A stretch of DNA of 64,000 nt, from NCBI GenBank assembly GCA_965246925.1, contig OZ251994.1, positions 3,720,001 to 3,784,000 of the forward strand. The letters are read 5' to 3'. The notes below the pieces were generated by a model that worked only from the letters and a program-made list of their open reading frames with translations, searched no databases and was not told where the DNA came from. The position numbers were made by a program, and so were the translations under genes. This stretch comes from JANPPS01 sp965246925. Lineage in GTDB: Bacteria > Pseudomonadota > Alphaproteobacteria > Acetobacterales > Acetobacteraceae. Below are positions 1 to 8,906 of the stretch, one piece after another (position 1 is the first letter of the stretch; every line of letters starts with the position of its first letter).

Positions 1-890
1 TCCATGAACACCAGGTTCGTCTCCGGCACCTCCACCCGGAAACCCAGCACCTGCGCCAGCCCCCGCGCCAGCTCCTTCGCCAGCGCATGGTCCTCCGCCA
101 GCCGGTCCACGTGGTGATCCAGCGCATAAAGGCACGCGGCCGCGTTGATGCCGCCCTGCCGCAACGAGCCGCCCAGACGCTGCTTCCACTGCCACGCCCG
201 GTCGATCACCGCCGCCGGCCCGGCCAGCACGGCCCCCAGCGGCGCACCCAGCCCCTTCGTGAAATCGAGCCATACCGTGTCATAGCCCGCCGCCATCTCT
301 GCCGCGCCGACCCCGGACGCGACCGCCGCGTTCAACAGCCGGGCCCCGTCCATATGCGTCACCAGCCCATTCGCATGCGCCAGCGCCGCGACCTCGTTCA
401 GCTGGTCCAGCGGCCAGACCGTGCCGCCCCCCAAATTGGCCGTCTGCTCTACCAGCACCATCCGCTGCGGCGGCGAATACCGGGACGGTCCACGCAACGC
501 GGCGCCCAGCGTCGCGGCACTGAACTGCCCGCGCTCACCCGCCAGCGGTGACACGGACACGCCCGCCAGCGCCCAGGGCGCCCCACCCTCCGAACACGCG
601 ATATGCGACAGCGGATGCGCCAAAATCTCCTCACCGGGCCGGCATTGGGTCAGGATGGCGATCTGGTTGCACATCGTCCCGGTCGGCAAGAACATCGCCG
701 CCTCCTTGCCCAGCAGCGCCGCCATCCGGTCGCACAGCGTATGGATGGACGGGTCGGTCCCCTCCTGCTCGTCCCCGACCTCCGCCTCGATCATGAACTC
801 CCGCATCGCCCGTGTGGGCTTGGTCTGCGTGTCGGAGAACAAGTTGACTGAGATGCTGCCCGCGTCGAACCGCGGCGGCGCGTAACCCAT
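1..890 (-). CDS. ltaE: Low-specificity L-threonine aldolase, C-terminus beyond the left edge
   Basis: PLP-dependent fold-type I enzyme that cleaves L-threonine or allo-threonine to glycine and acetaldehyde. The minus-strand frame is open from an ATG at 888-890 to the edge, giving about 296 residues. It opens with the family-typical NLFSDTQTKPTRAMREFM and contains EQTANLGGGT and the PLP-lysine segment DFTKGLGAP (near 245-265). The start overlaps the stop of the upstream COQ10-like gene by one base (TGATG), so it is probably the last gene of the pdh/lipA run. The missing end should hold roughly the last 40-50 residues. The family call is firm; substrate stereospecificity cannot be read. Confidence 0.9.
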   Translation of the reverse strand, partial: MGYAPPRFDAGSISVNLFSDTQTKPTRAMREFMIEAEVGDEQEGTDPSIHTLCDRMAALLGKEAAMFLPTGTMCNQIAILTQCRPGEEILAHPLSHIACSEGGAPWALAGVSVSPLAGERGQFSAATLGAALRGPSRYSPPQRMVLVEQTANLGGGTVWPLDQLNEVAALAHANGLVTHMDGARLLNAAVASGVGAAEMAAGYDTVWLDFTKGLGAPLGAVLAGPAAVIDRAWQWKQRLGGSLRQGGINAAACLYALDHHVDRLAEDHALAKELARGLAQVLGFRVEVPETNLVFM

Positions 891-1372
891 CAGCTCACCG
901 CCGGCCGCGCCGCCGGCGGATGCACCGTCACGGTGGCGGACGGCGCGCCATAGATGTCCCGCGCCCGCTTCAAGAACGCATTCACCATCCGCCGCACCGC
1001 CTCATTAAATACCACGCCGATCGCCGACTGCAGCAGGCGGCTACGGAACTCGAAATCCACGAAGAACTTCACCTCGCACCCGCGTGGATTGGGCTCGAAA
1101 ATCCATTGATTGTTCAAATACCGGAACGGGCCGTTCTCGTACGCCACCTGCACTTGCTGCGGGCGGTCCAGCTTGACCCGGCTGGTGAACGACTCGCGGA
1201 ACGGGCCGAACCCGATCGTGAGGTCCGCCACCAGCTCCGTCTCGGTATGCGACCGCACGCGCGCACCCACGCACCACGGCAGGAACTGCGGATACTTCCC
1301 CACATCCGCCACCAGGTCGAACATCTGCTCCCGGCTATACGGCAGCACCTTGCGCTCGGCATGCGTCGGCAT
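890..1372 (-). CDS. COQ10/RatA-family START-domain protein
   Basis: 160 residues, the usual length for bacterial COQ10-like (RatA family) proteins. It starts MPTHAERKVLPYSREQMFDL, has the DVGKYPQFLPWC segment typical of the family and ends after an LLQSAIGVVFNEAVRRMVNAF helix. Members bind hydrophobic ligands; alphaproteobacterial and mitochondrial homologues support ubiquinone function. In enterobacteria the same family is annotated as the RatA ribosome-association toxin. Next to lipA and the pdh genes, a ubiquinone or respiratory role is the better reading. It lies 3 nt downstream of lipA and overlaps the threonine aldolase start by one base. Confidence 0.88.
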   Translation of the reverse strand: MPTHAERKVLPYSREQMFDLVADVGKYPQFLPWCVGARVRSHTETELVADLTIGFGPFRESFTSRVKLDRPQQVQVAYENGPFRYLNNQWIFEPNPRGCEVKFFVDFEFRSRLLQSAIGVVFNEAVRRMVNAFLKRARDIYGAPSATVTVHPPAARPAVS

Positions 1373-1375
1373 GGC

Positions 1376-2323
1376 TCAGGCCGCGATCCGCGCCAGCCGG
1401 GCCGCCTTCAGCGCCGCGAAATCCGTATCGGCGTGATACGAACTGCGCGTGAGCGGCGTGGCGCTGACCATCAGGAACCCCTTCGCCCGCGCCATGCTGG
1501 CATACTCCGCAAACTCGTCCGGCGGCACGAACCGGTCCACCGCCGCATGCTTGATTGTAGGCTGCAAATATTGACCGAGCGTTAAGAAATCCACGTCGGC
1601 GATGCGAAGATCGTCCATCACCTGCCCGATCTCCGCCCGCTCCTCACCCAGCCCTACCATGAGCCCCGACTTGGTGAAAATGGTAGGATCCACCGCCTTC
1701 ACCCGGTCCAGCAACCGCAACGATTGATAATACCGCGCCCCCGGCCGGATCGTCGGATACAGCCGCGGCACCGTCTCGAGGTTATGGTTGAACACGTCCG
1801 GACGCGCCGCCGCCACGACCTCGGCGCCGCCGGGCTTGCGCAGGAAATCGGGCGTCAGCACCTCGATCGTCGTCTGGGGCGCCGCCGCGCGCAGCGCCCG
1901 GATCACCTGCGCAAAGTGCTGCGCCCCGCCATCGGCCAAGTCATCCCGGTCCACGCTCGTGATCACCACATGCCGCAGCCCGAGCTTGGCCACCGCATCC
2001 GCCACCCGCGCCGGCTCGTCCGCGTCCAGCCCGCCCGGCACGCCGGTGCGGACGTTGCAGAACGAGCACGCGCGCGTGCACGTATCGCCCATGATCATCA
2101 TGGTCGCGTGGCGCTGCGACCAGCATTCCCCGATGTTCGGGCACGCCGCCTCCTCGCAGACCGTCACCAGCCGGTTCTCACGCATCAGCGCCTGAGTGGC
2201 AAAATAGGTGGGGTGGTTGGGCGCGCGCACGCGGATCCAGTCCGGCTTCCGCTGGATAGGATTGTCCGGCCGGTGCACCTTCTCCGGATGCCTGAGGCGG
2301 TGATCGATTTCGACGCGTGTCAT
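1376..2323 (-). CDS. lipA: Lipoyl synthase (radical SAM)
   Basis: Inserts two sulfur atoms into octanoyl groups carried by lipoyl domains such as those of the adjacent pdhB and pdhC products. Both cluster motifs are visible: the auxiliary 4Fe-4S ligands in CEEAACPNIGEC and the radical-SAM CxxxCxxC in CTRACSFC. The C-terminal RSSYHAD supplies the conserved RSSY serine. The ATG at 2321-2323 is chosen because the conserved MTRVEIDHRLRHPEK begins there and a GGGAAG Shine-Dalgarno lies just upstream; 315 residues matches the family. An in-frame upstream ATG at 2449 would add 42 unconserved residues inside the preceding gene. Confidence 0.97.
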   Translation of the reverse strand: MTRVEIDHRLRHPEKVHRPDNPIQRKPDWIRVRAPNHPTYFATQALMRENRLVTVCEEAACPNIGECWSQRHATMMIMGDTCTRACSFCNVRTGVPGGLDADEPARVADAVAKLGLRHVVITSVDRDDLADGGAQHFAQVIRALRAAAPQTTIEVLTPDFLRKPGGAEVVAAARPDVFNHNLETVPRLYPTIRPGARYYQSLRLLDRVKAVDPTIFTKSGLMVGLGEERAEIGQVMDDLRIADVDFLTLGQYLQPTIKHAAVDRFVPPDEFAEYASMARAKGFLMVSATPLTRSSYHADTDFAALKAARLARIAA

Positions 2324-2364
2324 TCTTCCCAAGTGGCCGGAGGGTGCCGCGCCGTCAATGGGTG

Positions 2365-3009
2365 TCAGGCGAAACGCGGTAGGCGCTGACCCGGTAGAAG
2401 ATCGTACGGTGCCTGCCAGCCCGGCACGGCGGCGATCCGGCCGAGCCATGCGTGAACGCGAGGATAGCCGACGCTCAGATCATATCCGGTTTCGTCCGCA
2501 GGATAGGAAATGTATGCGCACATCGACAGATCGGCGATGGTCGCCCGCTCTCCCAGGATAAACGCGCGCCCGGCCACTTGCATGTCCAAAATGGCCAGGA
2601 AGTCGTCCAAACGTCCGCGCATATAGGCCAAAACCGCCGGATTGGCGTTTCGCGTGAATGTTCTGGCAAACCGGTAAGGCGCCATCATGCCGGAAAGCTT
2701 CTGATTGTCCCAGAACAACCAGCGCAGCACTTCGAAGCGCTCGGCCGCATCCAGGCCGCCGAAACAACCATAGCGCTCGGCCAAATGAAGCAAGATGGGG
2801 CCGGTCTGCGTGAGGCCGATACCGTCCTCCTCCAATACTGGGATCTCTCCCATTGCGTTCACGGTCCGCCGCCATTCGGGCGTCCAGGTGATGCGGGATC
2901 CAAAATCGGTCCAGACCGGCTCGAAAGATTGGCCACACAGGGTGAGCATGAGCGCCAGCTTGTAGCTGTTCCCAGACTCGGGAAAGAAGTGCAGCCGGTA
3001 TGACGTCAT
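2365..3009 (-). CDS. Glutathione S-transferase family protein
   Basis: 214 residues with an N-terminal thioredoxin-like domain (RLHFFPESGNSYKLALML, then GEIPVLEEDG and the TQTGPILLHLAERYG glutathione-binding segment). A C-terminal all-alpha domain contains GERATIADLSMCAYI, the conserved capping motif with Asp. It starts 3 nt after the lpdA stop and ends 41 nt before lipA, so it is probably co-transcribed with the pyruvate dehydrogenase genes. The substrate is unknown. The placement may reflect redox protection of the dihydrolipoyl system, but that is inference. Confidence 0.88.
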   Translation of the reverse strand: MTSYRLHFFPESGNSYKLALMLTLCGQSFEPVWTDFGSRITWTPEWRRTVNAMGEIPVLEEDGIGLTQTGPILLHLAERYGCFGGLDAAERFEVLRWLFWDNQKLSGMMAPYRFARTFTRNANPAVLAYMRGRLDDFLAILDMQVAGRAFILGERATIADLSMCAYISYPADETGYDLSVGYPRVHAWLGRIAAVPGWQAPYDLLPGQRLPRFA

Positions 3010-3012
3010 CGG

Positions 3013-4404
3013 CTAGAAATGGATTGCGCGGCCATACGCGTCCAGCACCGCCTCATGCATCGTCTCGCTCACCGTCGGGTGCGGGAACACGGTGTGCATC
3101 AGCTCCACCTCGGTCGTCTCGAGCGTCCGCGCGATCGCGTAGCCCTGGATCAGCTCGGTCACCTCGGCGCCGATCATGTGCGCGCCGAGCAGCTCGCCGG
3201 ATTTCGCGTCGAACACGGTCTTCACCATGCCCTCCGGCTCTCCCATCGCGATCGCCTTGCCGTTGCCGATGAACGGGAACCGCCCCACCCGCACCTCGTG
3301 CCCGGCCGCCTTCGCCCGCGCCTCCGTCATCCCCACGCTGGCGATCTGCGGCCGGCTATATGTGCAGCCCGGGATGTTGCCGACATGCAGCGGCTTCACG
3401 TCGTTCTGCCCGGCGATCTTCTCCACGCAGATCACCCCCTCATGGCTCGCCTTATGCGCAAGCCACGGCGCCCCGGTAATATCGCCGATCGCATACACGC
3501 CGGGCTCCGCCGTGCGGCAGTATTCGTCGATCACGATATGGCTCCGCTCCACCACCACCTTGGTCGTCTCGAGCCCCATGTCTTCCACGTTACCCACGAT
3601 TCCCACCGCGGAGATCACCCGGTCGACCGTCAGCTCTTGCGTCTTACCCCCCACATCGATCGTGGCGGTGACGCTATCCTTGCCCTTGACCGCCTTGGTC
3701 ACCTTGGCGCCCGTCAGGATCGTGATCCCCTGCTTCTCGAACGCCTTCCGCGCGAACGCGCCGATCTCCTCGTCCTCGGCCGGCAGGATCCGGTCCACCA
3801 TCTCGATCACCGTCACCTCCGCACCCATGTTGCGGAAGAACGACGCGAACTCGATCCCGATGGCGCCCGAACCGATCACCAGCAGCGATTTCGGCATCGT
3901 CTTCGGCACCATCGCATCGCGATACGTCCAAATCAGCTCCCCATCGCTCTCGAGCCCCGGCAGCTGCCGCGCCCGCGCGCCGGTGGCGATGATGATGTGC
4001 GGCGCCGTCAGCTGCGTGGTCTTACCATCCTTGCTGACGTCGACCGTATGCGCATCCCGGAACTTAGCCTGACCATCGAACACCTTGACCTTGTTCTTTT
4101 TCAGCAAGTGCCCCACGCCGGACGCCAGCTGCTTGGCCACTGAGCGCGACCGCTTGACGATGGCCGGCAGATCGAATCGGACGTTGTCCGCGGCAAACCC
4201 GAACTCCCCCAGATGATGCAGCAAATGGTTGATCTCGGACGACCGGAGCAGCGCCTTGGTGGGAATACAGCCCCAATTGAGGCAGATCCCCCCCAAATGC
4301 TCCCGCTCCACCACCGCCGCCTTCATTCCCAGCTGCGCCGCCCGGATCGCCGCCACATACCCCCCGGGCCCACCGCCTAATACAACAAGATCAAACTGTT
4401 CCAT
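3013..4404 (-). CDS. lpdA: Dihydrolipoyl dehydrogenase (E3)
   Basis: FAD enzyme that reoxidises the dihydrolipoyl arm of E2 and passes electrons to NAD+. The 463-residue protein begins with the FAD dinucleotide fold (VVLGGGPGGYVAAIRAAQLG) and carries the redox-active disulfide GGICLNWGCIPTKALL. It has an NAD-binding GSGAIGIEFASF segment, the FAD motif YAIGDI and the C-terminal HPTVSETMHEAV with the catalytic His. It is separated from pdhC by 61 nt that contain a REP-like hairpin, and followed 3 nt later by the GST gene. Confidence 0.97.
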   Translation of the reverse strand: MEQFDLVVLGGGPGGYVAAIRAAQLGMKAAVVEREHLGGICLNWGCIPTKALLRSSEINHLLHHLGEFGFAADNVRFDLPAIVKRSRSVAKQLASGVGHLLKKNKVKVFDGQAKFRDAHTVDVSKDGKTTQLTAPHIIIATGARARQLPGLESDGELIWTYRDAMVPKTMPKSLLVIGSGAIGIEFASFFRNMGAEVTVIEMVDRILPAEDEEIGAFARKAFEKQGITILTGAKVTKAVKGKDSVTATIDVGGKTQELTVDRVISAVGIVGNVEDMGLETTKVVVERSHIVIDEYCRTAEPGVYAIGDITGAPWLAHKASHEGVICVEKIAGQNDVKPLHVGNIPGCTYSRPQIASVGMTEARAKAAGHEVRVGRFPFIGNGKAIAMGEPEGMVKTVFDAKSGELLGAHMIGAEVTELIQGYAIARTLETTEVELMHTVFPHPTVSETMHEAVLDAYGRAIHF

Positions 4405-4415
4405 CTGACTTCCTT

Positions 4416-4450
4416 CCCCCTCTCCCCACGGGAGAGGGCCGGGGTGAGGG
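4416..4450. repeat. REP-like palindrome, copy 1
   Basis: A CCCTCTCCC / GGGAGAGGG-type hairpin followed by CCGGGGTGAGGG. It sits in the only sizeable gap of the pdh operon, between pdhC and lpdA, where a hairpin could stabilise or attenuate the transcript. First of ten copies in the window. Confidence 0.85.
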
Positions 4451-4465
4451 AAACGACACGCCGGG

Positions 4466-5755
4466 CTAGAGCATCAAAGACAGCGGATCCTCGACGATCG
4501 CCTTAAACGCCGCCATCCACTGCGCCCCTATCGCCCCGTCCGCCACCCGGTGATCCACCGACAGCGTGCAGCTCATGACCGTCGCCACCGCCAGCGCCCC
4601 ATCCTTCACCACCGCCCGTGGTTCCCCGGCCCCCACCGCCAGGATTGCCGCCTGCGGCGGGTTGATGATGGCGGTGAACTCCTTCACCCCGAACATACCG
4701 AGGTTCGAGATCGAGAACCCGCCGCCCTGGAACTCCTCCGGCTTCAGCTTGCCGCTCTTGGCCCGCGCCGCCAGATCCTTCATCGCCGCGCTGATCGCCA
4801 CCAGCCCCTTGGTATCCGCCTGCCGGATGATGGGCGTGATCAGCCCATCCGGGATCGACACCGCCACGCTGATATCGACGTCGGTGTACTGCGCGATCGC
4901 CTCCTCGGTGAACGACGCATTGAGGCCGGGCACCCGGCGCAGCGCCACCGCGCACGCCTTGATCACGAGGTCATTCACCGAAAGCTTGAACCCGCCCTCC
5001 TTCGGCGCCCGCCCATTCAGCTCGGACCGCAACTTCAGCAACGCATCCAGCTCGACATCCATCGTGACATAGAATGTCGGCACCTGCTGATGGCTCTCCG
5101 TCAGCCGCTTGGCGATGACCCGGCGCATCGTGCTGTTCGGCACCAGCGTATGCGGCGCGGTGATCGTCACCGCCTTCGCAGGCGGCGCCATGCCCGGCGA
5201 TGACACGACCGCCACCGGCGCCTCCGCCTCCCGCGCGCCCGCTTGCGGCTGCACTGCCTCGGCCGCCGGCCGGTGCCCCTCGATATCCGCCCGCACGATG
5301 CGCCCATTCGGGCCGGTGCCGTGCACCGCGCTCAGATCGATCCCCGCCTGCGCCGCCATCCGCTTGGCCAACGGCGACGCAAACACCCGCTCACCACTCG
5401 CCTCGGCCTTGGCCGGTGCCTGCGCAACCGGTGCAGGTGCGGGCGCAGGCCCAGGCGCAGGCACCGGCGCCGCCTCGGCCTTGGGTGCCGCCTTCGGCGC
5501 CGGCGCCTCGGACCCATCCCCATCCATCACCGCGATCGGCTCGTTAACCTTCACGTTCGCCGTCCCGTCCGGCACCAGGATGCGGCTCAAAACCCCCTCG
5601 TCGACGGCTTCCACTTCCATCGTCGCCTTGTCGGTCTCGATCTCCGCCAGCACGTCGCCAGACCGCACCTGGTCGCCCTCTTTCTTCAGCCACCGCGTCA
5701 GCGTGCCCTCCGTCATCGTCGGAGACAGCGCCGGCATCAGAATATTCGTCGCCAT
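4466..5755 (-). CDS. pdhC: Pyruvate dehydrogenase E2, dihydrolipoamide acetyltransferase
   Basis: 429 residues. Residues 1-80 are a lipoyl domain with the lipoyl-lysine in ETDKATME (Lys43). An Ala/Pro-rich flexible linker follows (about 85-125), then a peripheral subunit-binding domain (FASPLAKRMAAQAGIDLSAVHGTGPNGRI). The catalytic acyltransferase domain ends with DHRVADGAIGA, which carries the active-site His and Asp. It transfers acetyl groups to CoA as the core of the complex. It lies 10 nt downstream of pdhB. Confidence 0.97.
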   Translation of the reverse strand: MATNILMPALSPTMTEGTLTRWLKKEGDQVRSGDVLAEIETDKATMEVEAVDEGVLSRILVPDGTANVKVNEPIAVMDGDGSEAPAPKAAPKAEAAPVPAPGPAPAPAPVAQAPAKAEASGERVFASPLAKRMAAQAGIDLSAVHGTGPNGRIVRADIEGHRPAAEAVQPQAGAREAEAPVAVVSSPGMAPPAKAVTITAPHTLVPNSTMRRVIAKRLTESHQQVPTFYVTMDVELDALLKLRSELNGRAPKEGGFKLSVNDLVIKACAVALRRVPGLNASFTEEAIAQYTDVDISVAVSIPDGLITPIIRQADTKGLVAISAAMKDLAARAKSGKLKPEEFQGGGFSISNLGMFGVKEFTAIINPPQAAILAVGAGEPRAVVKDGALAVATVMSCTLSVDHRVADGAIGAQWMAAFKAIVEDPLSLML

Positions 5756-5765
5756 GGCCCGCTCC

Positions 5766-7109
5766 TCAGACGATCTTCTTCACGGCCGCTACCACCCAAT
5801 CCGGCTGCGGCAACGCCAGTTTCTCGAGGTTCGCCGCATACGGCAGCGGGACATCGAGCCCCGTCACCCGCACCGGCGGCGCGTCCAGATAGTCGAACGC
5901 CTGCTCGATCACCTGCATCGCGATCTCGCAGCCGATCCCAGCATATGGCCACCCCTCCTCGACCGTCACCAGCCGCGACGTCTTCTTCACGCTATCCACC
6001 ACCGTCTGCGTGTCCAGCGGACGCAGCGTGCGCAGATTGATCACCTCCGCCTCGATCCCCTGCCCGGCCAGCACCTCCGCCGCCTTCAGCGCTACGCCCA
6101 CCATGATGGAATAGGTCACGATGGTCACGTGTGTCCCCGCCCGCTCGACCTTGGCGCGCCCGATCGGCACCAGGAACTCCTCATCGATTGGGCACTCGAA
6201 CGTCTGGCCGTACAGGATTTCGTTCTCGAGGAAGATGACCGGGTTAGGGTCTCGGATCGCCGACCGCAGCAAGCCCTTGGCGTCCGCCGAAGACCACGGC
6301 GCCACCACCTTCAGCCCCGGACAATGCGCGTACCAGCTCGCGTAATCCTGGCTATGCTGCGCCGCCACGCGGGACGCCGCCCCGTTCGGCCCCCGGAACA
6401 CGATCGGGCAGCCCATCTGCCCCCCCGACATATATAGTGTCTTCGCGGCCGAGTTGATGATCTGGTCGATCGCCTGCATGGCGAAGTTGAACGTCATGAA
6501 CTCCACGATCGGACGCAGACCGTCCATCGCCGCCCCCACCGCCATACCGGTGAACCCATGCTCGGTAATGGGCGTATCGATAATCCGCCGCGGCCCGAAC
6601 TCATCCAGCAAGCCCTGGCTGATCTTATACGCACCCTGATACTGCGCGACCTCCTCGCCGATCAGGAACACCTTGTCATCCCGGCGCAGCTCCAGCGCCA
6701 TCGCGTCCCGCAGCGCCTCCCGCACGGTAGTGGGCTTGGTCGCCCCCCAATCCTGCTCGGCCGCCTGCGGCGCGGCGGGCACCATGGCCGTGCTCTTATC
6801 GGCTACGATCTTTTCAATAGGCTCCGCCGCCTTTTGCGGCGCGGCAACAGCCGGCGCTTCGTCCTTACCATCACCATTCAGCACCGCGATCGGCGTGTTC
6901 ACCGCCACGGCGTCGGTGCCCTCCTGCACGAGGATCGAGGACAGCGTTCCCTCGTCCACCGCCTCCACCTCCATCGTGGCCTTGTCCGTCTCGATCTCGG
7001 CGATCACGTCGCCGGAGCGAACGTCCTCCCCCACCTTCTTCAGCCACTTTGCCAGCTTCCCCTCCGTCATCGTGGGGCTCAGGGCGGGCATCAAGATCTG
7101 CGTCGACAT
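5766..7109 (-). CDS. pdhB: Pyruvate dehydrogenase E1 beta with an N-terminal lipoyl domain
   Basis: The 447-residue protein is about 120 residues longer than a bare E1 beta because it begins with a lipoyl domain (Lys43 in ETDKATME) very like that of pdhC. After an Ala/Pro-containing linker comes the transketolase-like part (TVREALRDAMALELRRDDKVFLIGEEVAQYQGAYK), with the C-terminal transketolase domain ending VRVTGLDVPLPYAANLE. This lipoylated E1 beta is a known alphaproteobacterial arrangement. It starts 3 nt after pdhA stops. The gene depends on lipA in the same run for its cofactor. Confidence 0.96.
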   Translation of the reverse strand: MSTQILMPALSPTMTEGKLAKWLKKVGEDVRSGDVIAEIETDKATMEVEAVDEGTLSSILVQEGTDAVAVNTPIAVLNGDGKDEAPAVAAPQKAAEPIEKIVADKSTAMVPAAPQAAEQDWGATKPTTVREALRDAMALELRRDDKVFLIGEEVAQYQGAYKISQGLLDEFGPRRIIDTPITEHGFTGMAVGAAMDGLRPIVEFMTFNFAMQAIDQIINSAAKTLYMSGGQMGCPIVFRGPNGAASRVAAQHSQDYASWYAHCPGLKVVAPWSSADAKGLLRSAIRDPNPVIFLENEILYGQTFECPIDEEFLVPIGRAKVERAGTHVTIVTYSIMVGVALKAAEVLAGQGIEAEVINLRTLRPLDTQTVVDSVKKTSRLVTVEEGWPYAGIGCEIAMQVIEQAFDYLDAPPVRVTGLDVPLPYAANLEKLALPQPDWVVAAVKKIV

Positions 7110-7112
7110 GGC

Positions 7113-8111
7113 TCAGCCTTCAACCAGGATATCGGTCCACAGCTCCCGCTCTTCCGGCTCGGGGCTGGACTGCGCGAACTCCGCCGCCTCGGCCACGCGC
7201 GCCTTGATACCGCTGTCGATCTCTTTGAACTGCTCGTCCGATACACCCATCGCCGCCAGCCGCTGATGCGCCTGCTCAATGCAATCGCGCTCTTCCCGCA
7301 TCTTGGTGACCTCCTCCCGGGTGCGATACTTCGCCGGGTCGGACATGGAGTGCCCGCGGTAGCGGTAGGTATTCACCTCCAGCAGGTACGGCCCGGCGCC
7401 ACTCCGGCAATGCGCCACCGCGATGTCGGCGGCGGCCTTCACGGCGCTCACGTCCATTCCGTCCACCTTCACGCCGGGTATGCCCCAGGGCGCCCCGTTC
7501 TGGCTGAGGTCATGCGAACCCGACGCCCGCTCCACGCTGGTTCCCATGCCGTACTTGTTGTTCTCGATCACGTAGATGCACGGCAGCTTCATCAGCGCGG
7601 CGATGTTGAAGCTCTCGAACACCTGCCCCTGGTTGCTGGCCCCCTCGCCGAAATACGTGGCCGAGACCCGGTCGTTGCCGCGATACCAGTTCGCCATCGC
7701 AAGCCCGGTCCCGAGGCTCACCTGCGCCCCCACGATGCCATGCCCGCCGAAGAACCGCTTCTCCTTGCTGAACATATGCATGGAGCCGCCCTTGCCCTTG
7801 GAATACCCGCCCGAGCGCCCCGTCAGCTCCGCCATCACCCCCCGCGGCTCCATCCCGCAGGCCAGCATGTGCCCATGGTCGCGGTACGACGTGATGACCT
7901 GGTCACCCTCGCCGAGCGCCGCCTGAATGCCCACCACCACCGCTTCCTGCCCGATATACAGGTGGCAGAACCCGCCGATCAGCCCCATGCCATACAGCTG
8001 CCCGGCCCGCTCCTCGAACCGCCGGATCAGCAGCATGCTGCTATACGCCGCCAGCAGCTGTTCCTGGGTCATCGCGTCGTCGCGCTGAGGAAGGGTGGCG
8101 GTGTCAGCCAT
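7113..8111 (-). CDS. pdhA: Pyruvate dehydrogenase E1 alpha
   Basis: Thiamine-diphosphate subunit that decarboxylates pyruvate. It has the ThDP-binding signature beginning GEGASNQG and ending ENNKYGMGT, and the phosphorylation-loop region YRYRGHSMSDPAKYRTREEV typical of E1 alpha. The ATG at 8109-8111 (MADTATLPQRDD) gives 332 residues, the family's usual length. An in-frame ATG at 8168 would add 19 residues with no family resemblance. This is the first gene of the minus-strand pdh run; the 167 nt upstream to the divergent Uma2 gene must contain its promoter. Confidence 0.96.
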   Translation of the reverse strand: MADTATLPQRDDAMTQEQLLAAYSSMLLIRRFEERAGQLYGMGLIGGFCHLYIGQEAVVVGIQAALGEGDQVITSYRDHGHMLACGMEPRGVMAELTGRSGGYSKGKGGSMHMFSKEKRFFGGHGIVGAQVSLGTGLAMANWYRGNDRVSATYFGEGASNQGQVFESFNIAALMKLPCIYVIENNKYGMGTSVERASGSHDLSQNGAPWGIPGVKVDGMDVSAVKAAADIAVAHCRSGAGPYLLEVNTYRYRGHSMSDPAKYRTREEVTKMREERDCIEQAHQRLAAMGVSDEQFKEIDSGIKARVAEAAEFAQSSPEPEERELWTDILVEG

Positions 8112-8278
8112 GCGCGTCGCTCCGGTACAATAGTCCCTTGACCTAGCGTCCCCCCCGGCACCCGGCAAGAGCGCTGCCCTAAAAACCCTTATGCTGCAGT
8201 GCGATAACGACCCCCCACCCTATGCCCGGCGCCAAGACATGCCCTAGAATACCGCTCACCACAGCCCTGGAACCCGCC

Positions 8279-8854
8279 ATGGACGACGGAGCGATCACCC
8301 CCACCCGGCACAAGCTGACGACCGGCGACCTCTCCCGCATGACCGAGGCCGGCATCTTCGCTGGCAACCAGCGGATCGAGCTGATCGATGGAGACCTGAT
8401 CGACATGGCGCCCATCGGACAGACGCACGCCGCGACGGTGAACCTCCTCGCCAAGGCCCTCATCCTGGCCTGTGGCGACCGCGCCATCGTCTCCGTGCAA
8501 AACTCGGTCGAGCTTGACCCGCTGAACGAGCCTCAGCCCGATTTCGCCATTCTCCGCCCTCGCGCCGACTTCTACGCCCGGGGAGCAAAGCCCGGCCCCG
8601 CCGACATCCTGCTGCTGATCGAGGTCGCCGACAGCTCGGCCCAGTTCGACCGCACGGTCAAACCCCCCCTTTACGCCCAAGCAGGCATCGCCGAATACTG
8701 GATCGTCGACCTGCAACGCCGCGTCGTTGAAGCGTACTCGCTTCCGTCAGGCGCTACCTACGCGAGTATGACCAAGCACAAGTCCGGTGAACAGCTTGCC
8801 CTCCGCGCCGACCAAGCCATCAAAATCACACTCGCGCTAATGTTCGCGACATGA
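8279..8854 (+). CDS. Uma2-family (PD-(D/E)xK-fold) protein
   Basis: 191 residues from the ATG at 8279; an in-frame ATG at 8222 is possible. It has the Uma2/DUF820 layout: ELIDGDLIDMAPIGQTHAATV, VQNSVELDPLNEPQPDFAIL, then LLIEVADSSAQFDRTVKPPLYAQAGIAEYWIVDL. The acidic residues in QPDFAI and IEVADSS with the downstream Lys of TVKPPLYA form the nuclease-like core. The biological role of the family is unsettled; these genes are widespread in cyanobacteria and occur sporadically elsewhere. It stands alone, divergent from pdhA and convergent with mnmA. Confidence 0.88.
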   Translation: MDDGAITPTRHKLTTGDLSRMTEAGIFAGNQRIELIDGDLIDMAPIGQTHAATVNLLAKALILACGDRAIVSVQNSVELDPLNEPQPDFAILRPRADFYARGAKPGPADILLLIEVADSSAQFDRTVKPPLYAQAGIAEYWIVDLQRRVVEAYSLPSGATYASMTKHKSGEQLALRADQAIKITLALMFAT

Positions 8855-8906
8855 GTATCCAGCCATTGCGAAGCGCCATTGGCATTCTCAGTCCGGCAGG
8901 CAGGCA

